A stretch of DNA of 64,000 nucleotides, taken from the NCBI RefSeq assembly GCF_028476545.1, contig NW_026732022.1, positions 253,001 through 317,000 on the forward strand. Reading direction: 5' to 3'. Below, piece after piece: positions 12,960 through 24,439 of the stretch. This DNA is from Physella acuta. Taxonomy: Eukaryota; Mollusca; Gastropoda; Physidae. Both the position numbers and the translations under genes were made by a program. Position 1 is the stretch's first letter; every line of letters begins with the position of its first letter. The notes beneath the pieces are model-generated. The model searched no databases. It was not told the DNA's origin and was given only the letters and a program-made list of their open reading frames with translations.

Positions 12960-13371
12960 ATCTTCTTAACCGCCATGAGAGATGTTTGATGTGTGAAACC
13001 ATGTAAGCTACAGTGCTTTGTTTTTTATAAAAGAAAAGACAAAATGAAATCAAGCTGGGGTAGGTTTGTTTAATTTAACGTAACATTTATTTCTCTACTA
13101 AACCCTAACCCAACAGACTGAACTAAACCTTTTTAAAGCCCTAATCAAACCCAGATTCTATCCCCACACACAATATATTTCCTTGTTCCGTATACCTGCC
13201 TAATGTTTTTTACTTTTATTAAGCTTGTGCAACACCAGGCGGTGCTGTATGTATAATTTATATAAATCAATGGACAGAGTCAAGGTATTAGTTAATTAAC
13301 GGTTGTGTTACGGACAACACAGCTCAACTATATGTCTCTTAGTAACAGGGTAGCTTGTCCAAAATGCAAAT

Positions 13372-13372
<1 letters not shown>
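12960..13372. repeat. Duplicated intergenic block (pair with 25500-25955)
   Basis: The order of motifs ACTAAACCCTAAC, TAATCAAACCCAGA, TTTATTAAGCTTGTG and a TA tract is the same in both places. This marks the outer part of the duplicated gene 2 and gene 3 units. Confidence 0.6.

Positions 13373-13437
<65 letters not shown>
13373..13437. repeat. (TA)n microsatellite, left half of a split tract
   Basis: The TA tract resumes at 15126-15195 after a Helitron-like insert. The matching tract downstream of gene 3 (25960-26048) is uninterrupted. Confidence 0.85.
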
Positions 13438-13440
<3 letters not shown>

Positions 13441-15124
13441 CAATGTATGTGTGTGTGTCTGTGTGTGTCTGTGTGTGTGTCCGTTATGCATTACCACACC
13501 TCTTATCACGTCGCCGTGAAACTTTGGGAAGTTGTGGAGAATATTCCTGGGGAGGTTTCTGCGAAAAAAAAATGTAAAATTCGCAGGGGTGGCGCACCGG
13601 CAGGGGGCGATTTGTTTTTCTCTTTTTACGGTATATAAAAATAAAAGTCGATTTTGGTTTGACAGCGTTCACCCGATAGCCACGAGACTTTTAGGAGTTG
13701 ATTAGAACACTCTAGGGAAGGGTTCTGTACAAAAATCATTTTTAATTTCGCAAGGGCGGCGCTACGGTAGGGTACGATTTTTTTCTACATACGGTTTTAA
13801 AAAATTTCGGTTTCACACCGTTCATCCGTGTACCATGAAACTTTGGGGAGATGATTAGATCACTCAATGGTAGGGTTCTGCAAAAATATATTGTTTAATA
13901 TTGCAAGGGCGGCACCCCTGGGGGGGGGGGGAGCAATTTCTTTTTTCTCTATACACGGTATATAAAAAATAAAACTCGGTTGCGGTTCATCCAAGTGCCA
14001 TAAAACTTTAGGGAGTAGATGAGAATACTCCCGAGAATATTTCTGCGAAAAACAAAACTAAAGTTTCTTTTGGGCGGCGCCATATAGGGTACAATTTTCG
14101 TCAATACACGGTTTGGCGCCCAGAGTTTTAGAGCGACTATGTTGGCACTTGGCATCTGTTAATCGAGCGTCCTGCATATATACTACTATATTCAGCGGCA
14201 AAACTACAACAGGCAGAATATTTCTGCGAAAAAGAAAACTAAAGTTTCTTATGGGCGGCGCCATGTAGGGTACAATTTTCGTCAATACACGGTTTGGCGC
14301 CCAGAGTTTTAAAGCGACTAAGTTGGCACTTGGCATCCGTTAATCGAGCGTCCTGCATAGCGAGTAAGGGGTACTACTATATTCAGCGATAAAACTACAA
14401 CAGGCTTCTTAAAAATAACCTTGTAACGCGAGGAAATCCTGTACAGTTTCGTCACCTTGCGAAAGATGAAAAAATAACTTTTTGAGTATGAGGAGCCTAC
14501 TGTAGAGTTTCGTCACTTTGCGAATGATGCAATAAGCATCTATTATTAGACAATTGAGTCAGAAATTGAGATCGTGCATTTAATAATAGACCATAAGTAA
14601 CGCTAGCATATTGCATCAGTCACACTGATATTTAAAACACGTCAAATAATTTTTTTACGTGTTAAAGAAAAAAAATCCTGTTCATTTGTGTCACTTTAGC
14701 GAATGACGAAATCTGCATCATTATTAACAGGATGCTATTTGGCCGATGGCGCCTGTTAGCTTTAAGGAGCCAGGGGTCGTACGCCGCGCCTATGCGGTAG
14801 TGTAATCGGGGGGGGTGGGGGCCCTGAGAGCGCCCCTATACGTCTCTGACACAGAGGAGGTCACCGAAGTGTGTTCCACCATATTATTTCGGTGAGTGAT
14901 TAATGACACTCAAGGTTTTCATGCGGTAGTGTAGGTAAACCCGTGTCCTGATATTTATGATCCAAGAACAGGCATTGTTTACATTTAAATGACTCATTTT
15001 TAGAAAAGAAGGTCACGCGTCTAAGAACATATAATTATAATTGATAACGCGGTGATTAAATCCTAATATATTTCGTCAAACTTTCTTCTATCCCCGCGGC
15101 AACGCGCGGGGGTCGGGTACGCTA

Positions 15125-15125
<1 letters not shown>
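13430..15125 (+). mobile_element. Non-autonomous Helitron-like element
   Basis: The 3' end has a 7-bp stem CCCCGCG/CGCGGGG (15092-15111) followed after 10 bases by CTAG and a flanking T, the classic Helitron terminus. The 5' part has TCTGTGTGTGTGTCCGTTATGC and then about five degenerate copies (about 150 bp) of a unit containing CCATGAAACTTTGGGGA and GCAAGGGCGGCGC. It lies in a TA tract, fitting A/T target use. No Rep/helicase gene is present. The exact 5' end is hidden in the TA run. Confidence 0.75.

Positions 15126-15195
<70 letters not shown>
15126..15195. repeat. (TA)n microsatellite, right half
   Basis: Continuation of the tract split by the Helitron-like element. Confidence 0.9.
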
Positions 15196-15198
<3 letters not shown>

Positions 15199-15650
15199 AT
15201 GGTCTATTATTGTGTGTGTGTTTGTTTAGGTAGGTGTTAATTTACATACAATGTAACTGAATAAAATCACAAGAGTTGTTTTTGTATAGAGAATAACTGT
15301 AATTTATTTATTTTTTTTACCTCGAAACAAAATACCAGTTACTGGCAGTGTCTTTCAAAATATTTACATATGCATAACGTGGATAATTTTTTTAAATATA
15401 TCTGACACATATTTAAGTGAACTTATTCCAGCTTCTGATTGTTTAAATAGTTCATTTAGTTTGCCTCGAAAATGTGGATTACAATTTCCTGTTTTACACA
15501 CAAGAAACTAGGTTTTATGTTTAACAAATAATATAGTACACATAGGCTACAGTTGTTATGCATCAAAACAAAAGATATTTAAAAATAGATTTATCTGATA
15601 TATTCTCGTGGTTATTGAATTAGTTGGAACTGTGTAATGTTGTCTAAAAA

Positions 15651-16308
15651 AACCAGGAGTAATCTCCCCTAAACTTTCTCGAATATCCTTATATAACACT
15701 ACGTCGGATGGCAACTCGGAATATAGACATGATTTTTAGTTACTTAAACTTTTAAAAATAGAATAGAATCTCGTAGAAAAAAGAATTGCGCGCCAAGTGA
15801 ACGCCAAATAAAGATGTGCATAATAGTGCACAATATCATTAGTACTTTATAAATGAACATGCGTTTTTGAGAAATCAGAAATAGCGCTAACTACTACTTC
15901 CGTTCAATCGAAATCACTCAAATTTGACAGAAGGTATAGAAGTAGATCTTTTACTGACATGTGAAATTTCGTTTATCCATCTAAAAAAGTACTCAAGTTG
16001 TAAGCTTTTGAAAATTCAACGTAGAAAAATTACCACTTCCGGTTATCGGAAATCGCTCAAAAGTTGATACGGATCTACGATTTTGACAAAATACGTATAT
16101 ATGAAATTATTTTATCAACCTAGCTGTGACGGTACTCAAGTTATCGTGTTTACACATACACACAGACACACACACACACACCGAGACACACAGACATACA
16201 GACACAATTGCAAAATTATGTTTTTTGCGTATCAGTGAGGTATAAAACATCGATTTTTGCACGATTACAAGACTTTCTCTATAGGCCTACACCGTATATA
16301 CGAGAAAA
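15651..16308. mobile_element. Non-autonomous DNA transposon, copy 2
   Basis: It begins AACCAGGAGTAATCTCCCCT and ACTTTCTCGAATAT and ends TATATACGAGAAAA. It interrupts the conserved 3' flank of gene 2. The flank resumes with a TATAAAC...GTAGACATGTA segment that is contiguous behind gene 1 (about 1970-2020). Confidence 0.62.
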
Positions 16309-16440
16309 TAAAAAACAATATATAAACATACTTTCGTAGACATGTACTCTAAACATAGCAAAATTTTAGCAAGTGTTTAACATGGTTGTTTTATGTTTTT
16401 TTTTGAGAATTCACCATCCACCATGTTTTGTGTTGTACTT

Positions 16441-19400
16441 CTATAAACTAACGATAGAAAAACTACTGAGGTAGGATAACGTGGCGCCTTGATCGGCGTG
16501 AGACACTTCAAGGTAAAGTTCTTGACCTTTCTTCATGTCAACAATCACTGACCCAGCTGCGCTAGTGTAGGCATATTTCACTTCTATAGACATACACCAC
16601 CTGCCTCGAACCATCACGTTAACTACAATATAATTATCTTTACTTTTATTTAGAGTTACACAGACAAGATATAAACCATCATGTGGTGATACAAATTTTC
16701 CTGTTGTTTGATTAAAATGTTGACCGTTATATTCACGTACTTCACTAAATGTTGAAATAATTGATCCAGCACTGACAGGTGTGCGATCATCAAGCTCCAC
16801 ATGACAAGCATATCTGTTACATACACGTGACTCTGTTGTTTAGAAAACATATGTATGATTTACATGTTCAATTTCACGAATGGTTTCATCCATGTATGAC
16901 GTCCACAAAAATTTGGAATTTTAACAATTTTTTATTTTTATTGAAGATGCTGTAAACTGAACATTTTAATGGTATTTGTGGCTGTCTAGTTATTAACGAA
17001 TATTTGGGTTAGAGTTAATTAAGCATAGCAACGTGACGTCATTATATTACTCTAACACAACTTAACGATACACATGTTTCCATAACAAACCCCCTCCCCC
17101 CCTTTAGTCCTAGTCGCGCTGACAGTGAGCCCTACACACCTGATCAAGCATGCATATTTTGATCCATAATATGCGCATTATTAGTTTCTGTTACTAACAC
17201 TTAACAAAAACTCATCATGTCTTTTGAGTGTTGTTAAAAATGAAAGTAAAAATGGCAAACCCTAATCAAACAATTTTTTTTTCAAAAAAATGAATTTTGT
17301 ATAATAATCCATAAAATTTACATAATTTTGTCTAAGACCTACAAATTGAAACACTAGACCACTAGTTTAGTACGGTCCTCAGTTTTAGTGGTGTTAGTTT
17401 ATCGTGTCCTACGTATTGAAACTACGAGTGTAGAAATTCAATTAATACCTCCCAAATGGTACAATTAAGGTTATATGCGTTATATTATAATCATTCAGTC
17501 CGTATAGTTTAATTATATAAGGCTAATTTATCGTAACAAGAATCTCTAGAACTATATTTATTATGTTGTACTTTTGAAACTCAAATAAAACGATTGAAAA
17601 AATTAGCACCATAAACCTATTCTATAGCTCATTTCATGTTACAATAAATTAATTTTATACTAAGATGTTACAAATATAATAATTATCTTTGTCTTTCAGT
17701 TATTATTTTATTTTAGATTTAATTCCTGGTTCGTATGGGACTCCGTCTTTATATTAGACAAATAAAAGGATGATGTGACGATAATTGAATTTATTTTATT
17801 TTAAACTACAGCTGTGTAATGTTTTGCTGTACTAGGGTAGACCGCTGTAGGTCGACCCCCGACATACCAGGTGGTGTAATGTACCAGGTGAGGAAACAAA
17901 CACCTGACGGAAACCCACGGGTCTAGAGACTGGCACTATGGGTGAGTGAAATGTTCCATTCTTTATCACGTTATGGTCTGTCTGGCTAACGAACATCACG
18001 TTATGGTCTGTCTGGCTAACGAACATCACATTATGGTCTGTCTGGCAAACGAACATCACATTATGGTCTGTTTGGCTAACGAACATCACGTTATGGTCTG
18101 TCTGGCTAACGAACATCACGTTATGGTCTGTCTGGCTAACGAACATCACGTTATGGTCTGTCTGGCTAACGAACATCACGTTATGGTCTGTCTGGCTACT
18201 TAACTTTGTTTAACAAGTGGTTATGTCCGTGTAATAGAAAGGCAGAGAGTGAAAGATTTAGATAAAATGTAAGAGATTTAGGGTTGAATATTGAGCAAAG
18301 TAATGAAACGTATAAAACGATTACTGACTGGTAACTATTGAGATTTATATGACAGATTTTACTTTTTTTACATTTAAACGAGAAAAATCAAAAGGTAGAT
18401 TTGCATTCAATCACAATAGTTATATTAATGTTTTTAAAAGCAAACTTACCTATGAGAGGAAAATCGTTGGACAACTTTGAAATAGTATTTTCAAGTTGAT
18501 CCAGCTAAATTAAAATAAATAAAAAAAAGTATCAAATATCTAAACAGGCTATTACGTATGAATGGTCCACGGTTACCATAGATTATGACAACTTATAAGA
18601 AAAGATAATGATTAAATGTATATTGTTATTTAATTATTAAAGTTATTTCTTAGTAAATACTATATAGTCTAATAACAGACATTTATTAAGTAATGTAGGA
18701 ATTATTAATGTTGTAGATTATTTTTTTTTACAATCATTACAAACACACCTTATTAATTCTTTCTTTCCTAGTTTCCAAGTTCTGGTTAAAGATTTGAATC
18801 AGTTTGTCAATGGGCATCAATCTTTGTTGTAGGAGTTTGTACATTACACTGTGCTAAAGACGGACGATCACAGTTGAAGATTTATACATTTAACTATTTT
18901 TATTGTACATTAATATTCACATAAAATAACCATTAAAATGAATGGGATGATTATAGTGAAAGTTAATTAACTGCCTTTTAATTAAGTATTTGAAGTAAAT
19001 TAACTGGAGCAGCGTAAGAATATAATTGTGTCCAAAATACGTGTCAATTTAAAAGATTACCTTTGAATGCAATTTTTCAAATCGGGTTGATGTTTTGTCC
19101 AAGATTTTATTATTTTCATCTTGTAAAATAACAATCAAATCAGAAAGTCTTTTAATTTCTTGTGTAATACTGCCTGTTTTGTCTGTGTGATCTTGTATCT
19201 CTTTATTTATTTTGTTTAATTTGTTTTCATATTCTTTTAAATCTAGAGAAAGTTTATCTAGTGTTTTGTTTGACTTGGTTTCGTTTTCTTTTAAACTTTC
19301 AAATTCTTTATTCAGTTCCTTTACTTTGTTATCTTGTTCACTCATTTGTTTTCTGAGGTTTTTAAAATTCTGTTTTTGTTTTTTAGTCAGTTGTTCAATG

Positions 19401-20507
19401 TTTACCCCCATGTCACTCTGTTCTGTTACAAAGTTGTCTCTCCATTGTTTTATTTCTGATATGTCATCTGTAGACTTGTCATTGGCGTCTTGTAAAGAAG
19501 ATATGGCTGTCTCTATCTGCTCAAGTCGACTGACGTCTTGTAGAGAAGATATGGCTGTCTCTATCTGCTCAAGTCGACTCAATATTTCTGTTGCATAATA
19601 ATATAAAGTTAATCGAAACATTAATTATATTGTATTCATTCTTAAATGCGTGTTCTTTGAAGGAATATTTTTAAAGATACAATTATATGTTCAAGGTTTT
19701 TTTTTCAAATTCGTTAAAAATAGATTCTACCGTCTGTTTGTTGCACTTGTTTAGTGACTTGATATGTTGATACAGCTCGGTCACATTTTTCTGTTGCTGT
19801 AGTTTGTGGTGTAGCCTGACAGAAAGATGGCGTTGCTGCATCGACATCTAAAGTATCTTTATTTTCACCTGTTATAAAAGAATATTATAATCTAAAACTT
19901 TAGTATTCCACTTTTCAGTAATGGTTTACTTCTCGTTTATTAATAACATGTTATTGTATTGAATACATATTTACTTGTGTAAGCGGATGATTGCAGCAGA
20001 CATTTGATTTTATATAATAAGTTATAACGCATGCAAATAACTTAGAATGTAGTAGACTCTGATAGATTGTTAAACAATAAATTATGAGCTCTACTTGTTC
20101 CCACTGTAGATGATCAAGTACATAAATGTTGTAAACATTTTACTTATTTTATTGTTGTCTAATCATTTACTTATAATGTGTAACGCTGCACCCAACATAG
20201 CCGTGGTCGCTGAATCAAGTTCCTGGCAAAGCTCGCTGTAGGTGATAGACGGGTTGTCATTTTTATCTTCTATCCAAATCTTGCTTTTTTCTACTGCCTG
20301 ATTAGATAGAGCAAATACATATTTTTAGCAATGGAGTACATGTTATTCCATTCTATATGTTGTTATAAGTAGGCCTACAGAATATTTTTTTTTAAATTCA
20401 TCGCTTACGTTTTGCATAATCCCAATGACAGGTTCTATAAGTTGTATCAAATCTTCCAAATATTTCTTGAATTCTGTAACATGTCTGAGCTGAATTCTGG
20501 AGCGCAT
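16441..20507 (-). CDS. C1q gene 2: coiled-coil C1q-domain protein (480 aa, 7 coding exons)
   Basis: Exons on the minus strand are E1 20409-20507, E2 20171-20297, E3 19731-19868, E4 19061-19587, E5 18749-18853, E6 18450-18504 and the C1q exon 16441-16832. Together they make 1443 nt with consistent phases (E1/E2 0, E2/E3 1, E3/E4 1, E4/E5 0, E5/E6 0, E6/C1q 1). The protein starts MRSRIQLRHVTEFKKYLEDL and has no signal peptide. E4 has two SRLEQIETAISSLQDV/A units, then a long coiled coil (KKQKQNFKNLRKQMSEQDNK). The C1q exon has YNGQHFNQTTGKFVSPHDG and ends FSIVSL. The ATG lies a few bases inside E1 rather than directly at the acceptor as in its paralogues. Intron 6 holds a 30-bp minisatellite. 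The upstream region has a TATA box, a kB site and an ISRE-like site. The family is clear; partner and cell location are inferred or unknown. Confidence 0.9.
17965..18200. repeat. 30-bp minisatellite in gene 2 intron 6
   Basis: About eight units of a sequence containing TTATGGTCTGTCTGGCTAAC recur every 30 bp. Because 30 is divisible by three, it makes open frames on both strands that are not genes. Single-copy relatives lie in the same intron of gene 3 (about 28540) and gene 5 (about 39997). Confidence 0.9.
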
Positions 20508-20666
20508 TTTACTAGTACACTGTCGAGATTTGTTTCATTTATTCTATACAGAAACATTAGTGCGAAATTTAGCCAAGGTATCATAGTGACAGAAAGTGAA
20601 ATATATAAAAATGATAAATAATTAGAACACATATATCTAGGTAATTAGCACGTTATGTCATTTAAG

Positions 20667-20768
<102 letters not shown>

Positions 20769-20917
20769 TATACTGTTATTAAGTATGTAGTGTCTTATTT
20801 TTGGTAAGTAAGAGATCTGCATTTAGACTCAAAGCAGCATTGTTTTTTTTGTGTGAATTAAATAAACTACGACTCAAATATCCATATAACACAAATTATA
20901 TTTGAAATAATACTTAC

Positions 20918-20975
20918 AATTAAAAAACATATATATAAATTTTGTTAAAAGTTAATTTTCAAGCAGTAAATTAAA
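20918..20975 (-). other. Gene 2 inferred noncoding exon E0
   Basis: The exon ends at a good donor (TTTAATT then GTAAGTATT) and would begin about 30 bp below the TATA box at 21001-21009. It contains one short upstream ATG that is out of frame with the protein. The start end is an estimate. Confidence 0.45.
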
Positions 20976-21000
20976 CAATTTTCTGTTGATTTCTAGACAG

Positions 21001-21060
21001 AATTTTATACTGTTAACACAGATAATATCGGGATTTCCCGTTAGGCTGTTTCAATTTCAC
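21001..21060 (-). promoter_or_regulatory. Gene 2 promoter: TATA box, NF-kB site and ISRE-like site
   Basis: On the minus strand TATAAAATT lies at 21009-21001. The palindromic kB site GGGAAATCCC lies at 21039-21030. GTGAAATTGAAAC, a match to the interferon-response pattern GAAANNGAAA, lies at 21060-21048. Eight bases separate the last two. The same pair with the same spacing lies upstream of gene 3. Confidence 0.65.
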
Positions 21061-22360
21061 TAGCAGCAGTCCACAGAAATCTGGAAAAAACAAATACAAA
21101 ATGTACAGCCATTAAACGGACAACACGTAAAAGAACTATTGGTAAGCTTAACGTTGGCTTGCACACAAAATACATAATTTACTGCAGTAACTGGTATCAC
21201 TTACAATCTGTATAAATATTAAAACTATTTTTCAGCAAGAATTTTATCTAAATGTTTTTTTTAATTAAAAACATTGCCGCACATTGTTCGCCGTAAGAAA
21301 TGATAAGCGAACATAGATTTTTAAAAAAGTGATTGCACTGTTATCAGCATTAACCAATGCACTGCTTGAGTTTTAATTATGAAATTACCTGAAATAATTT
21401 CAGGTAATTTCATAATTTTTTGTGCTGCTTTACACGATAGCACTTCTATTGTTCTCTAGCTTCCCCAATATTGTCAATATATTTTTACATCTTTACTATT
21501 GTACGTTTTTTAATAAATCAGCTTATAATTTAATAATTTTAGGCATAAAAATGTGTGCTGTGTTAGTCCAGAAGCATTATATAGATTATTTTAAACACTT
21601 GTCATAGCTATACACATTTTTTAATCAGATGACTCAGCACCACTCACCCGAGACACTTTTCAGATTTTTGCTCGAACAGTTTGATGCATTGATTAGTCGG
21701 TTACAGATTAACTTGAATGATTACACGTTACAGGTAAGATAAATGGATAAATGTGTAACATAATTGCAACGTAGTAAATAACATATACATATATATATGT
21801 AAGCGCTACATGTCATTTGTGCAGATATAATGGAAAGCTATGCAGTGAACTACTGTCCCAGTTAGGTCATACATACATTAAAATAATATTACAGCGACTG
21901 GTTTCCTTTACTACGTCAATCTTATTTCATTTTTACTAAAAATATAACACAGGTTTTTCCTGCATTCAGTTTTATTTCATGTACAACAGTTTGATGACCC
22001 ATTTTAGCAAAAAATACTTTACTGTTTCACAAAACGACTTAAGTACATGTCGAAGGTTAGGGAAATTAAACAATATCAACCTTTAGACTATAACTTGGTA
22101 GACAACATAAGAATTCAAATTAGTATATGTTTTTAAATTTATTGTTTGGTCGTTTGGTTTTATGCGCTGTCAGTATGAGATTTTGTGTCTAACCTTAATG
22201 ATTTAACTATAACTTAATTTGCCAAATTACGAGATCCATATAGTTTAATGTAAACAAAATTAAAAGTAAAGTGTACATTGATATGTTCAATACACTTATT
22301 CTTAATGTTTGAAACCTAGAATAACTTGGGGGTGGGCTGGGGTGGATAAAAAAGAGCGAG
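21061..22360. other. Intergenic, upstream of gene 2
   Basis: No supported gene. The one standout is a perfect palindrome at 21375-21417. Confidence 0.5.
21375..21417. repeat. Perfect 43-bp inverted repeat
   Basis: Two 21-nt arms (AATTATGAAATTACCTGAAA... and its exact reverse complement) are separated by one base. It could form a hairpin or cruciform. No T run typical of a terminator is expected in this genome. Confidence 0.9.
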
Positions 22361-22405
22361 GTGAGTGCAAAAAACCGTCCTTCACGAGATGGTATCTTGT
22401 TACAG

Positions 22406-22680
22406 TTTAAATATGTGTTTAGGTCATCACTTTTGTAGTCATATGTATTTAAGTATCGGTATCCCATTTGGTAGTCTAAATATGTGTGTAGGTCATCACT
22501 TTTGTAGTCATATGTATTTAAGTATCGGTATCCCATTTGGTAGTCTAAATATGTGTGTAGGTCATCACTTTTGTAGTCATATGTATTTAAGTATCGGTAT
22601 CCCATTTGGTAGTCTAAATATGTGTGTAGGTTATCACTTTTGCAATCATATGTATTTAAGTATCGGTATCCCATTTGGAG
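22406..22680. repeat. 69-bp minisatellite
   Basis: Four near-identical units (ATATGTATTTAAGTATCGGT recurs at a 69-bp step). The period is a multiple of three, so both strands show spurious repeat proteins. Confidence 0.9.
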
Positions 22681-22719
22681 TCACATGTGTTTAGAATAAC
22701 TTTAAGGTGCCAGTTTATA

Positions 22720-23035
22720 AGCTACATGCAGATGTTACTTTAAAATCAACATGTATTTAGCCTATTTGTTACTTACAGGCAGATGTTACTTTAAAATGAA
22801 CATTTATTTAGCCTATTTGTTACTTACAGGCAGATGTTACTTTAAAATGAACATGTACTTAGCCTATTTGTTACTTACAGGCAGATGTTACTTTAAAATG
22901 AACATGTACTTAGCCTATTTGTTACTTACAGGCAGATGTTACTTTAAAATGAACATGTACTTAGCCTATTTGTTACTTACAGGCAGATGTTACTTTAAAA
23001 TGAACAGTTATTTAGACTATCTATTACTTACATGT
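22720..23035. repeat. 51-bp minisatellite
   Basis: About six units with TTAGCCTATTTGTTACTTAC and GCAGATGTTACTTTAAAATG. The open frame with MYLAYLLLTGRCYFK repeats is a product of the 51-bp period and not a supported gene. Confidence 0.9.
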
Positions 23036-23069
23036 AGAGTACATCCCCACCACAAAGTCATTTAAGTCA

Positions 23070-24130
23070 TTTTGTCACACAGGTACGTCACATTTACATA
23101 TAATTTTTTTGTTTTAATACACAATAATCTAAATCGAACTCGTGTGAGTTATAAACGTGTTTCAGATTTGACTGAAAAGTATAGAGAAAGCTATAGTTTC
23201 TCTTTATATGATGAAACAAAAGACTAAAGATGACATATAAGAAAAAAAACAACGGAGAGACAACTTTGTACCCGAAAATAGCAACAGGACATCAAGAATT
23301 GAACAACTCAGCAGAAGCAGAACTTCTATGGGTCTTCTCCGTGATCTCCTCGGCCGGCCAACTTTTTTGCCGTGTCGATTGAAATCCATAGCTTTCTTTG
23401 CAATACTAGGGTCCTCCCTTCTCAGGATACATCTCATCCATCCCCATTTATGGACTTTAATGGCAAAACAAAAACATGTTGTATAAAAAATATTAAAACA
23501 TTAATACGAATTTAAAGCAATTAACTGGTTTTACTAATGTATTTTTATTGGATACAAGCCGACTTGAGCTTACTTAAGGGATGCATTTACAGTTTTGACT
23601 TTTAGGCAAAAATTTGGATCACTTTAATTCACTTAGTACTTTTACTTTTAATGCTACACTTTATCTTTAATCATGATAAAACTTTATTAAAATTCACTAA
23701 ACATATTAGAACTTACCGCTACTTAATAGTTAAACATTTATTCCGTTTAGTATTTCTGACTACCACTTCCGTAGAGTTTTTTGCTGCGTTTTTCATACTT
23801 TCATTTACAGTCGTTTAAAACAATACGGAGGTTTCGGAGGTTTTTTATTTAGTTGCGTTCAGAGTTTTAACGAGAGCGGTACAAAACTAATTGTTTTAAA
23901 TAATGCTAGTGGGTTCAAAGAAAACATCAACACAACACATGAATAAGGGACGTAGCAAATACAATAATCTAAGGCGTCTGAAATAACTCGATACGTTCCT
24001 TTGAAAACATTTTTCTATTTATATTTATCAATTCAAGTCTTGCAGCTTTTAACGCAAAATGTGTTGGTCATATATTGTTAAACATATTATATAATTTAAA
24101 ACGTACACCTACTGTTTTATTTGTAGTTAA
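23070..24130. other. Intergenic, nothing recognised
   Basis: No exon or known repeat is supported. Confidence 0.4.
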
Positions 24131-24134
24131 ACTT

Positions 24135-24435
24135 CATTTCTCTCATGTACTTCATTTCAAGAGACCATAGCTGACATGTACCTCACTTTACTCCAGAATG
24201 AATGACATATATTTCAATTCACTAGACCTTAGATGACATGTACATAACTTCAGCAGTCACTTAATGACATGTACTTTACTTCGCCTGACAATAGATGACA
24301 TATAATATACAATAGCAGACATTTCATGACATGTACCTCACTTCACCAGGCAGTAGATGACATATACCTCACTTCACCAGGCAATATATGACATGTACCT
24401 CACTTCACCAGACAATAGATGACATGTAGCCAACC
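24135..24435. repeat. Degenerate ~33-bp minisatellite
   Basis: About nine diverged units carry ATGACATGTACCTCACTTCA and CCAGGCAATAG. It is older than the two arrays at 22.4-23.0 kb, judging by the spread of differences. Confidence 0.75.
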
Positions 24436-24439
24436 TCAT

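Noticed and set aside
22751-23065. Frame with MYLAYLLLTGRCYFK repeats that looks like stacked membrane segments
   Set aside because: The 51-bp period is a multiple of three, and no promoter, splice sites or non-repeat part support a gene.
23204-23437. Minus-strand frame with a basic stretch (HGKKVGRPRRSRRRP), resembling the end of a LINE or transposon protein
   Set aside because: It is short and isolated; no flanking coding sequence or repeat copy in the window supports it.
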